A DNA stretch of 64,000 bases from Mortierella alpina (taxonomy: Eukaryota > Mortierellomycota > Mortierellomycetes > Mortierellales > Mortierellaceae): contig JANATF010000005.1 in the NCBI GenBank assembly GCA_029449245.1, positions 1,922,001 through 1,986,000 of the forward strand, read 5' to 3'. Position 1 is the stretch's first letter, and the number at the start of each line of letters is the position of its first letter. Both the position numbers and the translations under genes were made by a program. The notes beneath the pieces are model-generated. The model saw only the letters and a list, made by a program, of their open reading frames with translations, did no database searches and was not told where the DNA came from. Of this stretch, positions 38,513-51,700 are shown one piece after another.

Positions 38513-38837
38513 AAAAAAAAAAGAATCCGAGAAAAGAATCAGCTTTCTGTGAACACTAGCGATTAGTTCACCTCCCAAAAAAAACTTCATACCTAGTTTG
38601 TCGTCCGTCACTGACGACAACCGCCTCACTGTAATAAAACTGTATAATATCAACACCATATATATTTTTTTTTTTTTTTTAGTGTTTGGACCTGATTGTT
38701 CACATGTGCGTGCATAGCTTTCTCCATGTTATGATAAGTATGATAAACGGTGGCACAACAGAAGCAAGCGGGGATTGACTGTTGATAACAGTGCGTGGGC
38801 TCGAGAAAAAATCGCGTGCTAAAGCGGCAATTGCTCG
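38513..38837. other. Convergent 3' region bHLH / FANCI
   Basis: About 325 bp with the bHLH polyadenylation signal AATAAA (38633-38638) and a 17-nt T tract just downstream. No gene. Confidence 0.6.
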
Positions 38838-41800
38838 TTACCGCTTTGCGCGCTTGTAAGACCGTACCAGGCTCTCCTCCTCTTCATCCTCATCCTCATC
38901 TGCGCCCCCATTCTCCTGCTGATGCTGAGCCTACAATGTTTAGAGAGCGATAAAAAAAACAACCAGGGAAAGAAAACATCAATATCGCTATCAGATATAT
39001 CTGAGCCATATGGATATCAAAAGATGTAACGCACTCCCAAGACTTAGGCAGCGCTCTCATGTATCCTCGACTCTATTCCACTTACCTCGTCATGATCACT
39101 CATCATATGTGTATCTCCGTCAACTTCGCCGGCACCTCCTTGCTCCACGATCTGCTGCTGCTGCATCTGCAGCAGCTGCCGCTCCTCGTCATATTGGTCC
39201 TCCAAGCCAAGATCCCCTAACCGCTGGATTTGGATCCTGAAATCACGTGCGGTGCTCCTTCGCATGAACTGGGTCAAGTTGACCTTGGCCTTTTTGCTGA
39301 GTTGGATCACATACCGCTCGTACTGCTCCACCCCGAAAATCAATGTCGGAATCAGCTTGGACTCTCGCAGGATCTTGGCCTTCTGTCGAGACTTGAACCC
39401 GCCTCCTCCTGCACCACCAGTAGCTCCTCCTGCTTTTGCTCCAGTGACATCGACCGCGTTGTCCTTGTTGCCCTTGGGACCTCCTTCGTTCTTCTTCAAA
39501 CCCTTCTGGCCGCCACCACCCTGACGATCTTGCGCTCTTGCCTTCTGCTCTTCGTCCAGCACATGGAAATAACTCAAGAACGAATAGAGGTACTTTGAGA
39601 GCTCCAGTCCCGCCACCTGAGTGACACGAAGAAAACCGTGCGGCAGCTGAATGACACCGTTCGCGGCTGGGCCTCTCCTGTGATTTCCACTCGTCGTGCT
39701 GGACATGGCAGTATGACTCGATGAAGAAGAAGGTAAAGTCGAAGGAAAGATGTTGAGCGGGCTGGCATTTGGCGGTGTCAAGTAATACTTTGTCAGGGCG
39801 GCCAAGGACTTGTAGCAACGCTGCAGAACTCGTATTAAATGCTCCGATGTCGCTTGGTTGATGCAGGCTTGGGCAATACGCACAAGGATCCAGAGACAAA
39901 TTTCAAATCGCCAGCAGATCTGCGCCTCAAAGTCCTGAAAGGACTTTTTCTGAACCTTGCAGTTATCAGTGTGACATGAAGCGTGGGCATCATTCGAGAC
40001 GGATGGCTCGTCCATGTCGGCAATTGGTTGCTGCCCAGACCCACGTTGCTGCTGTGCCCGATCACGAATGGTTGCTTGCCGCTTTGTGCATCGATCCTCA
40101 GAGCCTGCCAAAAGATAATGAGGAAGGAGTTAGAAATATCAATAGAAAACAATGCTTGATAGATTGAGTATAATCAGTATTCAATCCTAAAGCACGTAAC
40201 GCAGTACACAACCGCTAGCACAATCGTGGATGAGTAGAAACAAACAAACAAACACAACAGGCACCGAAGATGAAAAGATGAAATGCCCCCGTGTGCATTG
40301 TATTCCCTAAACACCGATCTGTACACTTCTTGATCGCACAGGATTAGCCCATTCGAACCTCCCCGCAGGACCATGCGGTATGTAGCCAATTGCACAAGAT
40401 TGCGCCTTCCCAGTTACAGTTAGATCTTATCATCTGCCATCGCCTACTATTCAAGGTGCGAAGGTCCAAAATGACAATCTCCGCAACCCGAAATTAAAAG
40501 TTAACAGTGTGGCACCTTCCAATTGCATACACCTCGCGGCCCAAGTTTGCTCCGCACAAACTTACTCCCCCTCCCCCCAAACACACACACACATCAACCC
40601 CCCCCCCCCCTAATCCTCTCATTCTGTTCATATGCTGAAAATACCCATACAAACTGCAACAAACAGCAAACAGGATGGCGGACAAGAAATGCCATGCGGC
40701 CTTACCTGGATTATCCAATCCACAATATCGGAGCCTGGTTAAGGCCCACTCGAGCCCCTCCAACGACCGATCAACCTGCTGCAGGAGTACATCGGTGACC
40801 GCTCCTGAAGTTCTCAATGTAACGACCGAAAACTTGGTGTCTGTTCCAATCTCACGCTTCAGCTGAATCAGTCGCGCAACCTCCTCATCAACGTCTTGTC
40901 CTGGCGGGATGACGTCGGGTAAATCACGGAGACTGGGTACATGAGGTGGGCTGCAGTTCATACCATATGTCAGAAGAATATCACCCGCCAAGCGCAGTCG
41001 AGTAGCTGCCTCGGGACAGTGAGAAATTACGGAAGAGGCGGAGACAGACCCAAAGGCAAGAGAGGCCCCCGATCGGCGCAAGGGTTCCACTGCACTGTGG
41101 ATGTTACTGTCGGGCGATGACAAGAGGTTGGCACATGCCTGAGGGCTGGCACACTCCTGCTCCAGCTGCAGTAGCATAGACAGGAGTGTTTTTGTCAATG
41201 CCGCGTCGTCAATGGCCTGGTCTCGACATAGCTTCACCAGCCATTGAACAAGCTGGTCCAAATGGTCGGCATCCCCCGTGTCCACGCTTGCATCCGAGAC
41301 TGAGCTTGATCTTGACATTGCTGGTTGACAAATCTGCATCGTGGAGTCCTTCGCTCGTGTCCTTGTGAGATACTTTGAAAGGATGTGGATCATGCCCAGT
41401 AGACCGGTAGCCTCTTTCAGCAGAGGAATCGTCTCGTTGACAAAGTCCACAAAGAGTCGTTGAAGGTACTGGATGTAAGCAGCGGCAAGACTATCCATAT
41501 CGGACCGAATCGTTCGAGATGTAGTCCATGCTACAACTTCTGAGGCTTGCTGATCCTCCCTGTGACCCCCATTGACCTGCGGCAATGTCGCGGCCAGAAA
41601 ACTGGATACTATCTTTCGATTTTGGAGTAAGCCTGCGGTGGAGCCGGCGGTGAATGCTGACGAGGTCGAGATCAAGTCCAAAGAGTCGACGGCAAAAAAT
41701 CTTTGAATGGTCATAAGGCCAGCTGTGAGAGCTTCGATCCCGACCATCAACCATGATTTGTTCTTGTCCTTGCCCTTGGCTCCAGCAGCCAGCGCCTTAG

Positions 41801-44800
41801 GGCCATTCGCCTTCTCGCTAACGATAAACTCCCGAACAAGAACACTTGACAAGCGTCGACAATAGTCATAATCACTGTCCCTTGGCTTGTCGGACGATGT
41901 GTGAAGCTATTATAAACCAAAGGCAGCAATTGCAATTGTCAGTTCATGTCCCAGTACAGGTCAGAGACACATAGTTCAATATCAAAGAGATCTACCTTTG
42001 ACAGCGACATATGGGCAACGTTACAGATGTAGTAGGTAAAGTCATCATCTCCTCTCAGTCTAAGCGCCTCGACGTCTGGAGTCTCTCCTGGCACTTCCTC
42101 CGCGAACATGTACTCCATCAACCTAGTCACAGACTCTAACCCAAGAACAGAAGCTTCGCCTAATGGCCCCATCTTCTTGCCTAACATCGTATAAGAACAG
42201 CGTTCAGTAACGCTCCCAACCAATGCGATGAATACAGGATAGACCACACTCTCAGAAAAGATCGACAACTCACCTCGCTGCATGACTACTCTTTCCTTGA
42301 CAATGTCATGGAGTTTGCGCATCTTTCCGAAGAGATGCAAGATGATGTCTGCGGATCCAGCAGAAAATAAGGCGGGATAATAGTGATGATCTGTCATACG
42401 ACCCCGTTGGTTGACCGGACTCTTTCCGTAGGCAACAGAAGACTCAACTTGCAGCTGTTGTTTCAAAACCACATACTCAATGGCAGCTTCGTAACATCCT
42501 GTCAAAAGCGTCGCGTACATGTTGTTCCTAGCGCCAATATTGGTTGCCATATTGAAGTCAGACGTCTTGTCCAACTCAAAGTCCTCAAGACCTGCACGCT
42601 CTAAACCCAAGACGATAACATCGAGGTCCCGTTGGCATTTTGCAATTTGATATTCGTCGGCAGAGATGGCATCTAAAGAACAAAGAATATGTACATGAGC
42701 GTTGGCAATGACATAACGTCTGTATGCTCGTGAACAAAAACATGAGTATCGACGTACCATGCGGTAAGGATGCTCTCCTCTTCTGCTTCTGTATACCGAT
42801 GAAGGATCGCACCAACCCGCTCATTAAGTAGTGGAGAGGTTCAATAAAAGTCGGCTCTCCTCCGGTCTTGGAATTGGCTACACACTCTTCGAGCATTAGA
42901 GGTGTCAGCCTAGAATTTGTCTGGTCGTAGAAGTGGACGAACTGAAAAAAGTAAAAGAATATGGGTGGCATTGAGATGAGTGTCCAAGCCCTGAAGCGAC
43001 GACAATGACCATGTGCCTGTAGACAATGACTCACATGTGCCTGCAAGATCTCAAAGATGATGGGGTTCAGTTGGGGTGCCGTCTCAATGACATCCATTAA
43101 ACCAATATATAATGAAAGCCGGACCTCTCCTTGCTGTCCCAGGCAACGCCGTAACATCCCTATAAGTGGAATAATATGGACAGTCGGTTATTACAGCTGT
43201 TTCATGCAGAGGCGTCCATGAATATATGCCATTTTTACCCAAGATTTCCATGACATATCCTGATAGGTCTGACTCAAGTCCGTGCTGTGCTCCAACTCGA
43301 CTGGGTCCGCCTCGTGGGCTCTGCGATTGCTTGGCGGAGGGTTGAAGAAGAAGGAGGAAGCCAGAGAGAGCAACTTGTCGACTTTCCAGGTTCCTAAGTA
43401 TTAAGCAAAACGGGTACATTTGATGTATAAGCGGAACATGTCATTTGAACCGCAAGGCACTCATTCTTTAGCACAGCCGCCATACTTTGAAAACAAGGCT
43501 TTCCTGAGGATGAGGATCAAGCTATCACGGAAAGATCGTTTAGTCTTGGCAACATCCTTGACAGCAGCCATTAGCCGTACAGCTGTTGTCAACGACAGGA
43601 AAGATAGGTAGTCGAGCGACTCCTTAATCCGAGGCAGGTGCTCCTCCAAGGCCTCAGAGCTATCTTTGACAATCGTCTCCAACAGCTCAAGGAAAAATAC
43701 GGTGCTAGCTGATTTCGTGACGATCCTGGACATGATATGGTCTAGAATTTCAGACCGCGCCGGTACTTGTGCCTGTTATATAAGCAAGATGCAACAGATA
43801 TTAGTACCGCGTGCTTTAAGAAATTATGCATTTGTTCAACTGTAACAAACCGTACCTTGAATGTTTCTGCAAGAATGGTGGCCCCAAGGTCGCACGCAAG
43901 CTCATTGGGACTCTTTGGGGTCGACTTTTTAGAAGTGTCTTTGTCTAGTACAAATGCAGGATTCATGGGTGTGAGTAATCCAGGTCTGTACGTATTGAAT
44001 GAGCACTTGGGAGATCATGCTTACCCGATGACTTCCAAAACGAGGTCGGCGCCGTAGAGTCCATGATATATACTCCACACTGCACTATGCTTGGTGTAAG
44101 TTGCTCTAAACCGAAGGGTATTTTCTTGATGATATCACAGAACATCTCCAAGAGGGGAGGGGTTGACATGCCTTCGAACTCTAGGTGATTAAAGCGGAGA
44201 GAATAGCATTTCATTAAGACCTCTCTGGGTAAGAGACAGTCCCCTAGATCGAAGACTGCTCCATTTGTACCTGTGACCCAAGGCTCTCGCTGCATCCTTT
44301 CCTGATCCTTAAAGACGGATAAAATAGACGACTTGAGGTAGTCCATGACACTGTCTTCAAATCGGTGAATGCGCGCCATTGTCATAAGGCAGGCTAATGA
44401 GAAGGAAGACAGGTACGCAGCCTTTCCGTTTTTCATATGTTTGAGGAGTGCAGTTCCCAGCTCCTGATCCTGTTTGACTGCAAAGCTGAAGTGAAGAATA
44501 ACCGTGCTCTCGATAGCGCTCAGCTCTGAGAATCCGAGATGCGCTGCCCCTCTAGTGTTTTCGGATCGCAAACTGCAGAGAACATAGAAACCAGTAAACT
44601 CAACCGCTATTCATTCTCCAACAACATATTTGCAACGCCTACTGTTGCACATACCTCTCTGCCGGCGATCCGCCACCATTCAACCGATCAAAAAACTCGG
44701 AAGTGCCTCGAAGCACTAATCGCTGGTGGCCCTGTGGTCACGCAAAATTCAAAGGCGAAATGGTTATATACTGCACGTCCGCCCGACACAACAAGCCAAT

Positions 44801-45860
44801 GAAGCAGACGAGCGACACATACCTTGGATGACAGCAGCAATAAGTTGTAAATCAGGACTGGGAGATCGGCAGCGTCGATTGACTTGAACTGCTTCATGAT
44901 CTTGATAATTACCGGCTCTAGTTTTTTGCTTTCAATCTCCACGTCCGCAAAGACAGTTGCAAGAGGCAACACGCTCCTCGAATTCCAAGGCGCGGTGCAA
45001 ATCCGATCCAAAATCAGGTCTCTAAACTCTGATCCTGAAATGGTCTCTGATGAATCGGGGACAGCGACCGAGTCGGCATTAGCCATAATCACAAGAAGTC
45101 GTGAGAATAGGGCGAACAGCTGGCTGTGAGGATGGCGCCGATGTCTCACAACTTCTGTCATTGTAAAGATGGACTGGACGAGAGCTTCCTGTACGAACGA
45201 CTGACTCACATCGATGAGAGCGTTGACCAACTTTCCTGCAACGTCGTCCAGTTGACTATTCGTTGATCCGGATCTACCAGGTAGACTCTCGATCAGGTCA
45301 CCCGCCTGTATGAGCCTATGAAGCCAAAAAAAATATATATATATAACGACAGCCAGAGTTAACGCCCTAGTTAACACCCACAACGCAGTCAAAATCTAAG
45401 TAAACAAGCTTGCCGTGTCATACCACGATACAGATCCTTTCAAGACCTGAGATCTCCTTGCGATCCCTTCTCCTTCCTCGGGGGAAGCTGTGAGGAGACG
45501 AAGACAATGTAAGCAAGCTTTGTTGTCGGCCACCGGAACTGGACATAAGGAGTAACGCACGTACCTCGCAAGATGGCGCGGACAAAGAGAAGACAATCCG
45601 CCCCATACTCGTTGCTATGGTATGAGGATTCTTGTGCGCGCAGACTCTCCACTACCAAGTTTGAAATCTGTAGTAGAAAAAAGGCCTCTGGTGGTCAGGG
45701 CACAAGGCTTAAAAGGTTCATGCAAAGACCCTTCATGCCATGCATGCGAGGGAAATCATACGCGGTCTTCCGACTCGAGACTGGTGTCTGTCTCGTCAAA
45801 GTAATGTCGCAGGGCAGTTCCTGTTGTGTCCTGGGAATACAGGTGGAGAATGGTGTCCAT
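38838..45860 (-). CDS. FANCI: Fanconi anaemia protein I homologue
   Basis: DNA interstrand-crosslink repair protein, partner of FANCD2 in the ID2 clamp. Sixteen exons: 45860-45762, 45667-45565, 45487-45424, 45315-44823, 44731-44655, 44572-44025, 43944-43856, 43772-43486, 43393-43239, 43159-43035, 42941-42758, 42672-42274, 42180-41996, 41906-40706, 40104-39086, 38930-38838; 1706 aa (human about 1330). All phases agree. Family blocks in order: LPVLIYNLLLLSSK, ESTVILHFSFAVKQDQELG, FDYLSFL-like with RDSLILILRKALF, the SGFLLLLQ segment, LEDFELDKTSDFN, FSVVTLRTSGAV, and the C-terminal QYERYVIQLSKKAKVNL with STARDF, then an acidic stretch and a basic NLS-like end. The position equivalent to the monoubiquitinated Lys is Gln593. 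Intron 40105-40705 is exceptionally long and holds CA and C tracts. Confidence 0.88.
40576..40611. repeat. CA repeat and C homopolymer in a FANCI intron
   Basis: Short (CA)n followed by an uninterrupted C run of more than ten bases inside the 601-bp intron. Assembly errors in length are likely here. Confidence 0.8.
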
Positions 45861-46720
45861 GGCAACTAGTCCATGCGGTGGTTGCGGAAAGGAATGACGC
45901 AGAAGAGAAAAAAGTCTCCTGCCGCGTCGAGGACGTTGTTTGTATGGCCGAAATTTTTGGTGGCAAATTCTGCCCGTCAGCCACGAGGCTGCAGTAGTAG
46001 TAGTAAACGCGCCAGTTGGAATCTGATTGTCCGTCGGCTTGTAAGTCCTCTATCACGTATCACAGTCAAAACCAGCCTGAACGCCCAGACGTGAGAGAAC
46101 AAGAGATCAAGAGATCAAGAAGGAGAGAGAAGTAGTCGTACTGGCTGTCCGGTGGCCATCTTCGCGAGGATGTGGATACTCAGAGTCCTGGCTGGAGAGC
46201 GATGCTTGGCTGTGCACAACCAGAGTACTGTAGTCTGTGTGGTCAGACGAAAGGATCCAGCTCAGGAGTGCCTGCTTTGAGTTCTGGGATCTGCAGTGCC
46301 CCTCGGAGACAGGGCCAGCAGCGACAGGGCCAGCACACGAGAGAAAGATTTCCCCACTCCCCGTGGCCATTGAGATCGCAGGCCGAGTGAGCAATGCGCC
46401 GGGCCAGTCTGCGGGCAGAGCGATCGCCTTGTCCCCGGAGCTGCGTGCACTTTTTTATCGGCACACCTCTTCCCCTTCCTTCCTTCCTTCCTTCTTTCTT
46501 TTCCTCGTTCCTCATTCATTCATTCATTCATTCATTCATTCACCCCATTGCTCCTCCTCTCTCCACCCTCCCCACTCTTCTTTTGTCATTGCGCTTCTCC
46601 ACTTGCCATCCACACTCCTCGACTGACCATTGACCCATTGCATTCCCTGTGATCAGCTCGTCCTTTTAAAGTTCTCATAGCTCTATCCCCACTCCTCTAA
46701 TACACACACACACCTCAACC
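45861..46720. other. Divergent promoter region FANCI / peroxisomal carrier
   Basis: About 860 bp without a recognisable gene. It contains tetranucleotide microsatellites (46474-46540) and a CT/CA-rich leader before the carrier's ATG. Confidence 0.55.
46474..46540. repeat. Tetranucleotide microsatellites (CCTT)n and (CATT)n
   Basis: About five CCTT units (46474-46496), then about seven CATT units (46513-46540), upstream of the carrier gene. Confidence 0.9.
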
Positions 46721-47939
46721 ATGGCTGCCGGCTCAAAACTCTCCCCCTTTGGCCATGCCATAGCTGGCACCGGCGGTGCCATGTTCGCCTTGACATGCAC
46801 TTACCCTCTTGACATGTAAGAGCCTATTTTCGCCAAACTCTTGCTCGTGGCACCCATTCAACCTTGACCACAAGTGCTCTTTTGGTTGTATTTTTTGTCT
46901 CTTTACACATGTTCGGTGTCGCACACCTCGTTAAAGAAGACGGCAACCAGGATCTAAACATCTTTATTCATATGTGCCTCCTTCGTTCATAGCATCAAGA
47001 CCCGTATGCAGGTCCGGTCAAGATCCGCTGCCGACGCCTCAGACCCCAACGTATATCAATCCACCACCGATGCCGTGCAAAAGATCATCAAGACCGAAGG
47101 TCTCCCCGGCCTCTACGCGGGTCTTCTCTCGGGACTCCTCGGCACAGCCTCCCAGAACTTTGCCTACTTTTACTGGTACACCTTCATCCGATCAGGCTAC
47201 ATCAACCGACAGCCTGCCGGAGCGGCTATTTCCACCATTATGGAGCTTCTGCTCGGTGCTGGTGCTGGTGCTCTGGCTCAGATCTTCACCATCCCTGTTG
47301 CCGTGGTTACGACTCGCCAACAGACAATGCCCCTGGGGGAGCGTCAGGATCTGAAGTCGACAGCAATGGAAATTGTCCAGGAGGAAGGATGGACTGGACT
47401 CTGGAAGGGTCTGAAGCCCTCACTCGTGCTGGTTATCAACCCTGCCATCACCTACGGCATGTACTCGCGCATTCAGGAGCTGGTTCTGAAGGCATTCAAG
47501 CGCAAGGACATGACGCCAGGCTTGGTATTTTTGGTCGGAGCTCTTGCCAAGACCTTGGCGACCGTCGTGACTTACCCGTACATCATGGCCAAGGTCCGGC
47601 TTCAGTGGAAGCCATCAAAGAAGGATGCCGAGACCCACAAGCCATACACTGGAGCTATTGACGTCCTTCAGCGTGTCTTTGAGAAGGAGGGACTGAAGGG
47701 CTGGTACACGGTATGTGTTTTTTTTTCGCTGAATTTGTTCGTTCCTCCAGAAAGTCTTCCTCCGACACGTGAATTCCTCTCGCTAAACAACAACCTGATC
47801 TCTTTAGGGTATGCAAGCGCAAATCTCCAAGGCTGTCATCTCGCAAGCGCTGCTCTTCATGGTCAAAGATCAACTCGAAAAGTACACCATTCTCCTTTTT
47901 GCTCTATTGGCTAAACAGAGGCGCGCAAAGGTCGTGTAA
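46721..47939 (+). CDS. Peroxisomal adenine-nucleotide-type carrier (PMP34/PMP47, SLC25)
   Basis: Six-helix mitochondrial-carrier-family protein of the peroxisomal branch, which exchanges ATP or CoA-type nucleotides across the peroxisomal membrane to support beta-oxidation. Exons: 46721-46815, 46993-47710, 47808-47939; 314 aa. Three carrier repeats are seen: PLDIIKTRMQ (the codon for the second Ile is split by the intron), PVAVVTTRQQ, and PYIMAKVRLQW. The third PxxxxK/R motif lacks the usual acidic residue. The last exon (GMQAQISKAVISQALLFMVKDQLE) is the family's diagnostic final helix, and a basic KQRRAKVV tail follows. Transported substrate is inferred from family only. A mitochondrial carrier is the alternative, less likely given the last exon. 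Confidence 0.85.
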
Positions 47940-48793
47940 ATCTTAGGACTAGAAAGCGCACCTGTAAAGAAACCAGCACGAAAACATCTCACAGTCAATC
48001 GTTTCGATAGAACACGCGTAGTTTAAATGGCATATACAGTAGAGAGCATAACAGGAAACATAAAAGCATTCTGTGGTCAGTATATCTCATATCTATACAG
48101 TTTGTTGGCCTATGAACAATCGGCTTGGAGGCTGATGGCATCGTTGAAAGCTGTGGGCACGCGCAGGTACAGTCTTCAGTCTATACTGCAGTCAGCAGAT
48201 CGACCTCGTTGGCTGCTCTGCCCCTTTTCCTTGTTGACACTGAACAACAGCCATATTTATATTTATCGAGTACGAGATCATATTGTCACCTCAACACCCC
48301 TTTCCCATAGTCATCATGTTCCCTCACACTCGCACCTGCCAGGTCTTGCGCAGGGAAACAGCTCCGCCATTCAGTGTCGGCAGGGAGGTCATCCAGACGC
48401 GAGCCTTGACTCTTTTCTCTTCTTTCTTGCCCTCCTCAACTTCTCACCTTTTGCTGCTTTCTTGAGCGATATGCTGAAAGTCGCCGTATTCTATCGGCTT
48501 TGTTCCTCCTGCATAACCGTCCACACACATATCCATCGTAGACTTCACAGAGACTAGGTAAGGACGGCTCCGAGAACGGCCTATGGTCTGAGCATTCAGC
48601 TGCATTGGCCACATTCACTTTGCATTCTACATTGGCTCTCGAGCACTGTGGGGCAGGGCGGCACTCGAAGCTGAACCCCTCCAAAACATTGCCTGCCCTT
48701 AACCGCATCCCTCAAGTTTGAGGCCACCTCCTTCCCTCTCTACCTTTCACCAACCTCAAGCAACGGCTGTGCGGTATTCAGCTAGACTGCATC
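47940..48793. other. Intergenic, no gene seen
   Basis: About 850 bp between the carrier stop and the chitin-synthase-like start. Frames here are short and without motifs. Promoter elements were not recognised. Confidence 0.5.
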
Positions 48794-51700
48794 ATGCCGA
48801 AAAAAAGCACCCCTCAGCCTCGTCTGGAGCTACCCATCAGTATACCCATGCCTATGCCTATGCCTATGCCTTCGCCGCGCACCTCAAGAGCTGGTGCGCG
48901 CTCCAGCGGCGGCCACATCGGTGCTTCCTACACGCGCGCGTTGTCCCCACCGCATGGATCCGCCATAATAGGGCAGTACCCCTCTGAGGACAGGAGCTCT
49001 AGACACTCCAGGACCGCACTGTTAACCGCCATGTCCCCACCACTCTCACCAACCTTGACCTCTACAGCAACGCCCTATGCACCTGGAGAGTTCTACCCGC
49101 CCATGAACAACCCCTCGGGACCCCACCTTGCCTCAACTCAGCACTACCCTCTCTCGCACTGGCTGCAGGCACCATGGTTACGCTTGACTTCTCAGCTACC
49201 TAATATCCCCTTCCCATCCATGTCGATGCCCGTGCCAGTTCACTATGTATTCAAGCCAAAGAAGGTGCAGCTGACGGACGGGAACTTGGTACTGGATACG
49301 CCCGTACCAACAAGTTATCTCTCAGCAGTGGACTTTCAGACTGGACATGAATTTGAGACGATGCGATATATGGCCGTGACATGCGACGCAGACTTGATGC
49401 CTGAGCGAAGCTATAAACTGAGGACCCACAACTTAAAGCGATCCATAGAACTAGCCGTCTGTCTAACAGTGAATGAGGTACTCAACAGAAGAGTTTGGCG
49501 CGTGTTTTTGAAATCGAGGGACATGTCGCAAAGGCAGTATCTGAGGATCGAGTACTAACGAAACTAACTTTCATGAGATGTAGGAATCCCCTCAAGCATT
49601 CTGCTTGACGCTACACTCGCTCATCAAAAATATTCGACACATGTGCTCGCCAACTTCAAAGTCGAGGGCGCACAGGAACCCAGTTTGGGCAGCAGAGGAT
49701 TCTTGGAAAAAGGCTGTGATTTGCATCGTCGCAGATGGCCGACGGCACCTGAACCCAGTCATCTTGAAAGTCTTGGCCACGATGGGATGTTGGCAGGAAG
49801 GAGTCGCCAAGAACCAGGTCAACGGAAAGGCAGTACAGGCCCATATCTTTGAGGTAAGCACCGGGTGCCTTGATATTGTCAATCTTCAAAGGAAACGATC
49901 ATTATCACGACAAACTCTGACGCTCTGTGATCCTAAAGTACTCGACACAAGTGTCCGTCGATAGCAAACTAAAGCTCAAGGGAAGGACGCTTAAGAACAG
50001 TAACAGCCATCATTACCCGCCCATCCAGATCATCTTTTGCCTCAAGGAGCGGCACACCAAAAAACTCAACTCTCATCGTTGGTTCTTCAACGCCTTGTGC
50101 CCACTATTGAAACCACGGATTACTTTGCTCACCACCGCAGGAGCCAAAATCGGCAGTGGGAGTCTTTACCACCTCTGGAACGCCTTTGACAGGAGCCCAA
50201 ATACTGCAGGAGCATGCGGAGAGATCCGGGTGGCCAAAGGATTACTATGGTGGAAGGTCTTGAATCCCATCATCGCAGCGCAGATCTTTGAGTACAAGGT
50301 GTCTAGTGTGCTGGAAAAGCCATTTGAGAGCATCTTTGGATATATCTCGGTCATGCCCAGCGCGCTCGTGGCGTACCGCTACGAGGCGCTGCTGCCTGAA
50401 CCCATCTCTGGAAAAGGACCACTCACAGCGTACTTTGAACCCGACTATCTTGTTTTCAGCGAGGACAACCAGGAGGTGGGAGAGGTTTTACAGTACTCAT
50501 ACTTCGCGGAGGACCAGATTCTGCCGTTCCTTATCACGACCCGACAAAATGCAGCGTACACCATGCAGTACGTTCGCTCTGCCTGGGCGGAGACAGAGCT
50601 TCCTGCAGGGATAGGTAGTTTCTTGGGAATGAAACGCAAATGGCAGAACCGGCGGTTCTTTGGATTGATCTACGCGGCATCACACATTGCCGCGATCTGG
50701 CGGAGCGGACACAATTTTCTGAGGAAATTCTGGTTGACATTGGAGATCATCTATCTTGGATGTGACACCGCGTTCTGGTTTGTGGCACTAGTAAGTCCCA
50801 CGGATGTTTTTATGTCGTCCTTGGTACTTGCATACTCCAACGCCCTCGCGTTTCTTACCATATTTCATTTTTTTCATAGGGAAACTATTATCTTGTATTT
50901 TTCTACATGGCCCAATCCTTGGCGAGAGCGGCCAATGTTTCCATAGGCGAGACAGCATTCACATTTACTCGATATTTATATATATTCCTAATTGTTATCG
51001 TGATGATGATCTCTATGGGCAATCGGCCTCGAGGGTAAGCTTGGAACGCCTTTGCGTGCCCGTACGATAACTCGATTCTGGAAAGCAGAGTGGTGTTCTA
51101 ACCTCCAGTTAAAATTACACGTCTGTGTACGACTAGGCAATCGCTCTATCTTTTTATCCTCAGCTTCATCTTCTTTGCCTGCATCCAAGCATTCATCCTC
51201 TTTGCAGCCGGATACCTCACGTTCCTGCATGCGACAGAGTTCCTGCCTTATGCTAATTGGTCCTCGTTTTCGACGGTGGTGGCGGTCTTCAAGGCTGCTG
51301 GGTATCATGTCCTGATCTTGGCGCTCGTTAGCTGCTACGCGGTGTACCTCATCTCAGCCATCTTGTACGGAGAGCCATGGCACATGATTGCATGTTTTGT
51401 CCAGTTCCTGCTGCTGATGCCCAGCTATGTGAGTGTGCTTGGTGTATATGCATTCTGCAACATGCATGAAGTCAAGTAAGTCGAGCCTGCCATAAAAAAA
51501 TGCGATAGCACAAAGGCACGCTCAAAACTAACACTACCTTACACTATTGTCTCTTAACACACCAGCTGGGGTATTAAAGAGCCAGAGGACCTTGAGAAGG
51601 ACCCGCTTATCAGTCGCGACGAGATCTACCATGCCTCGACTGTCCTCATGCCCGATGAACAGTCTGTCGCTTCCTCTTATCAGGACGCGATTGATGATCT

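Noticed and set aside
37588-38552. Alternative frames over the bHLH gene, including a 271-aa Ser/Pro/His-rich one
   Set aside because: C-rich composition keeps several frames open; only the bHLH frame has a domain, a start after the leader and a matching stop.
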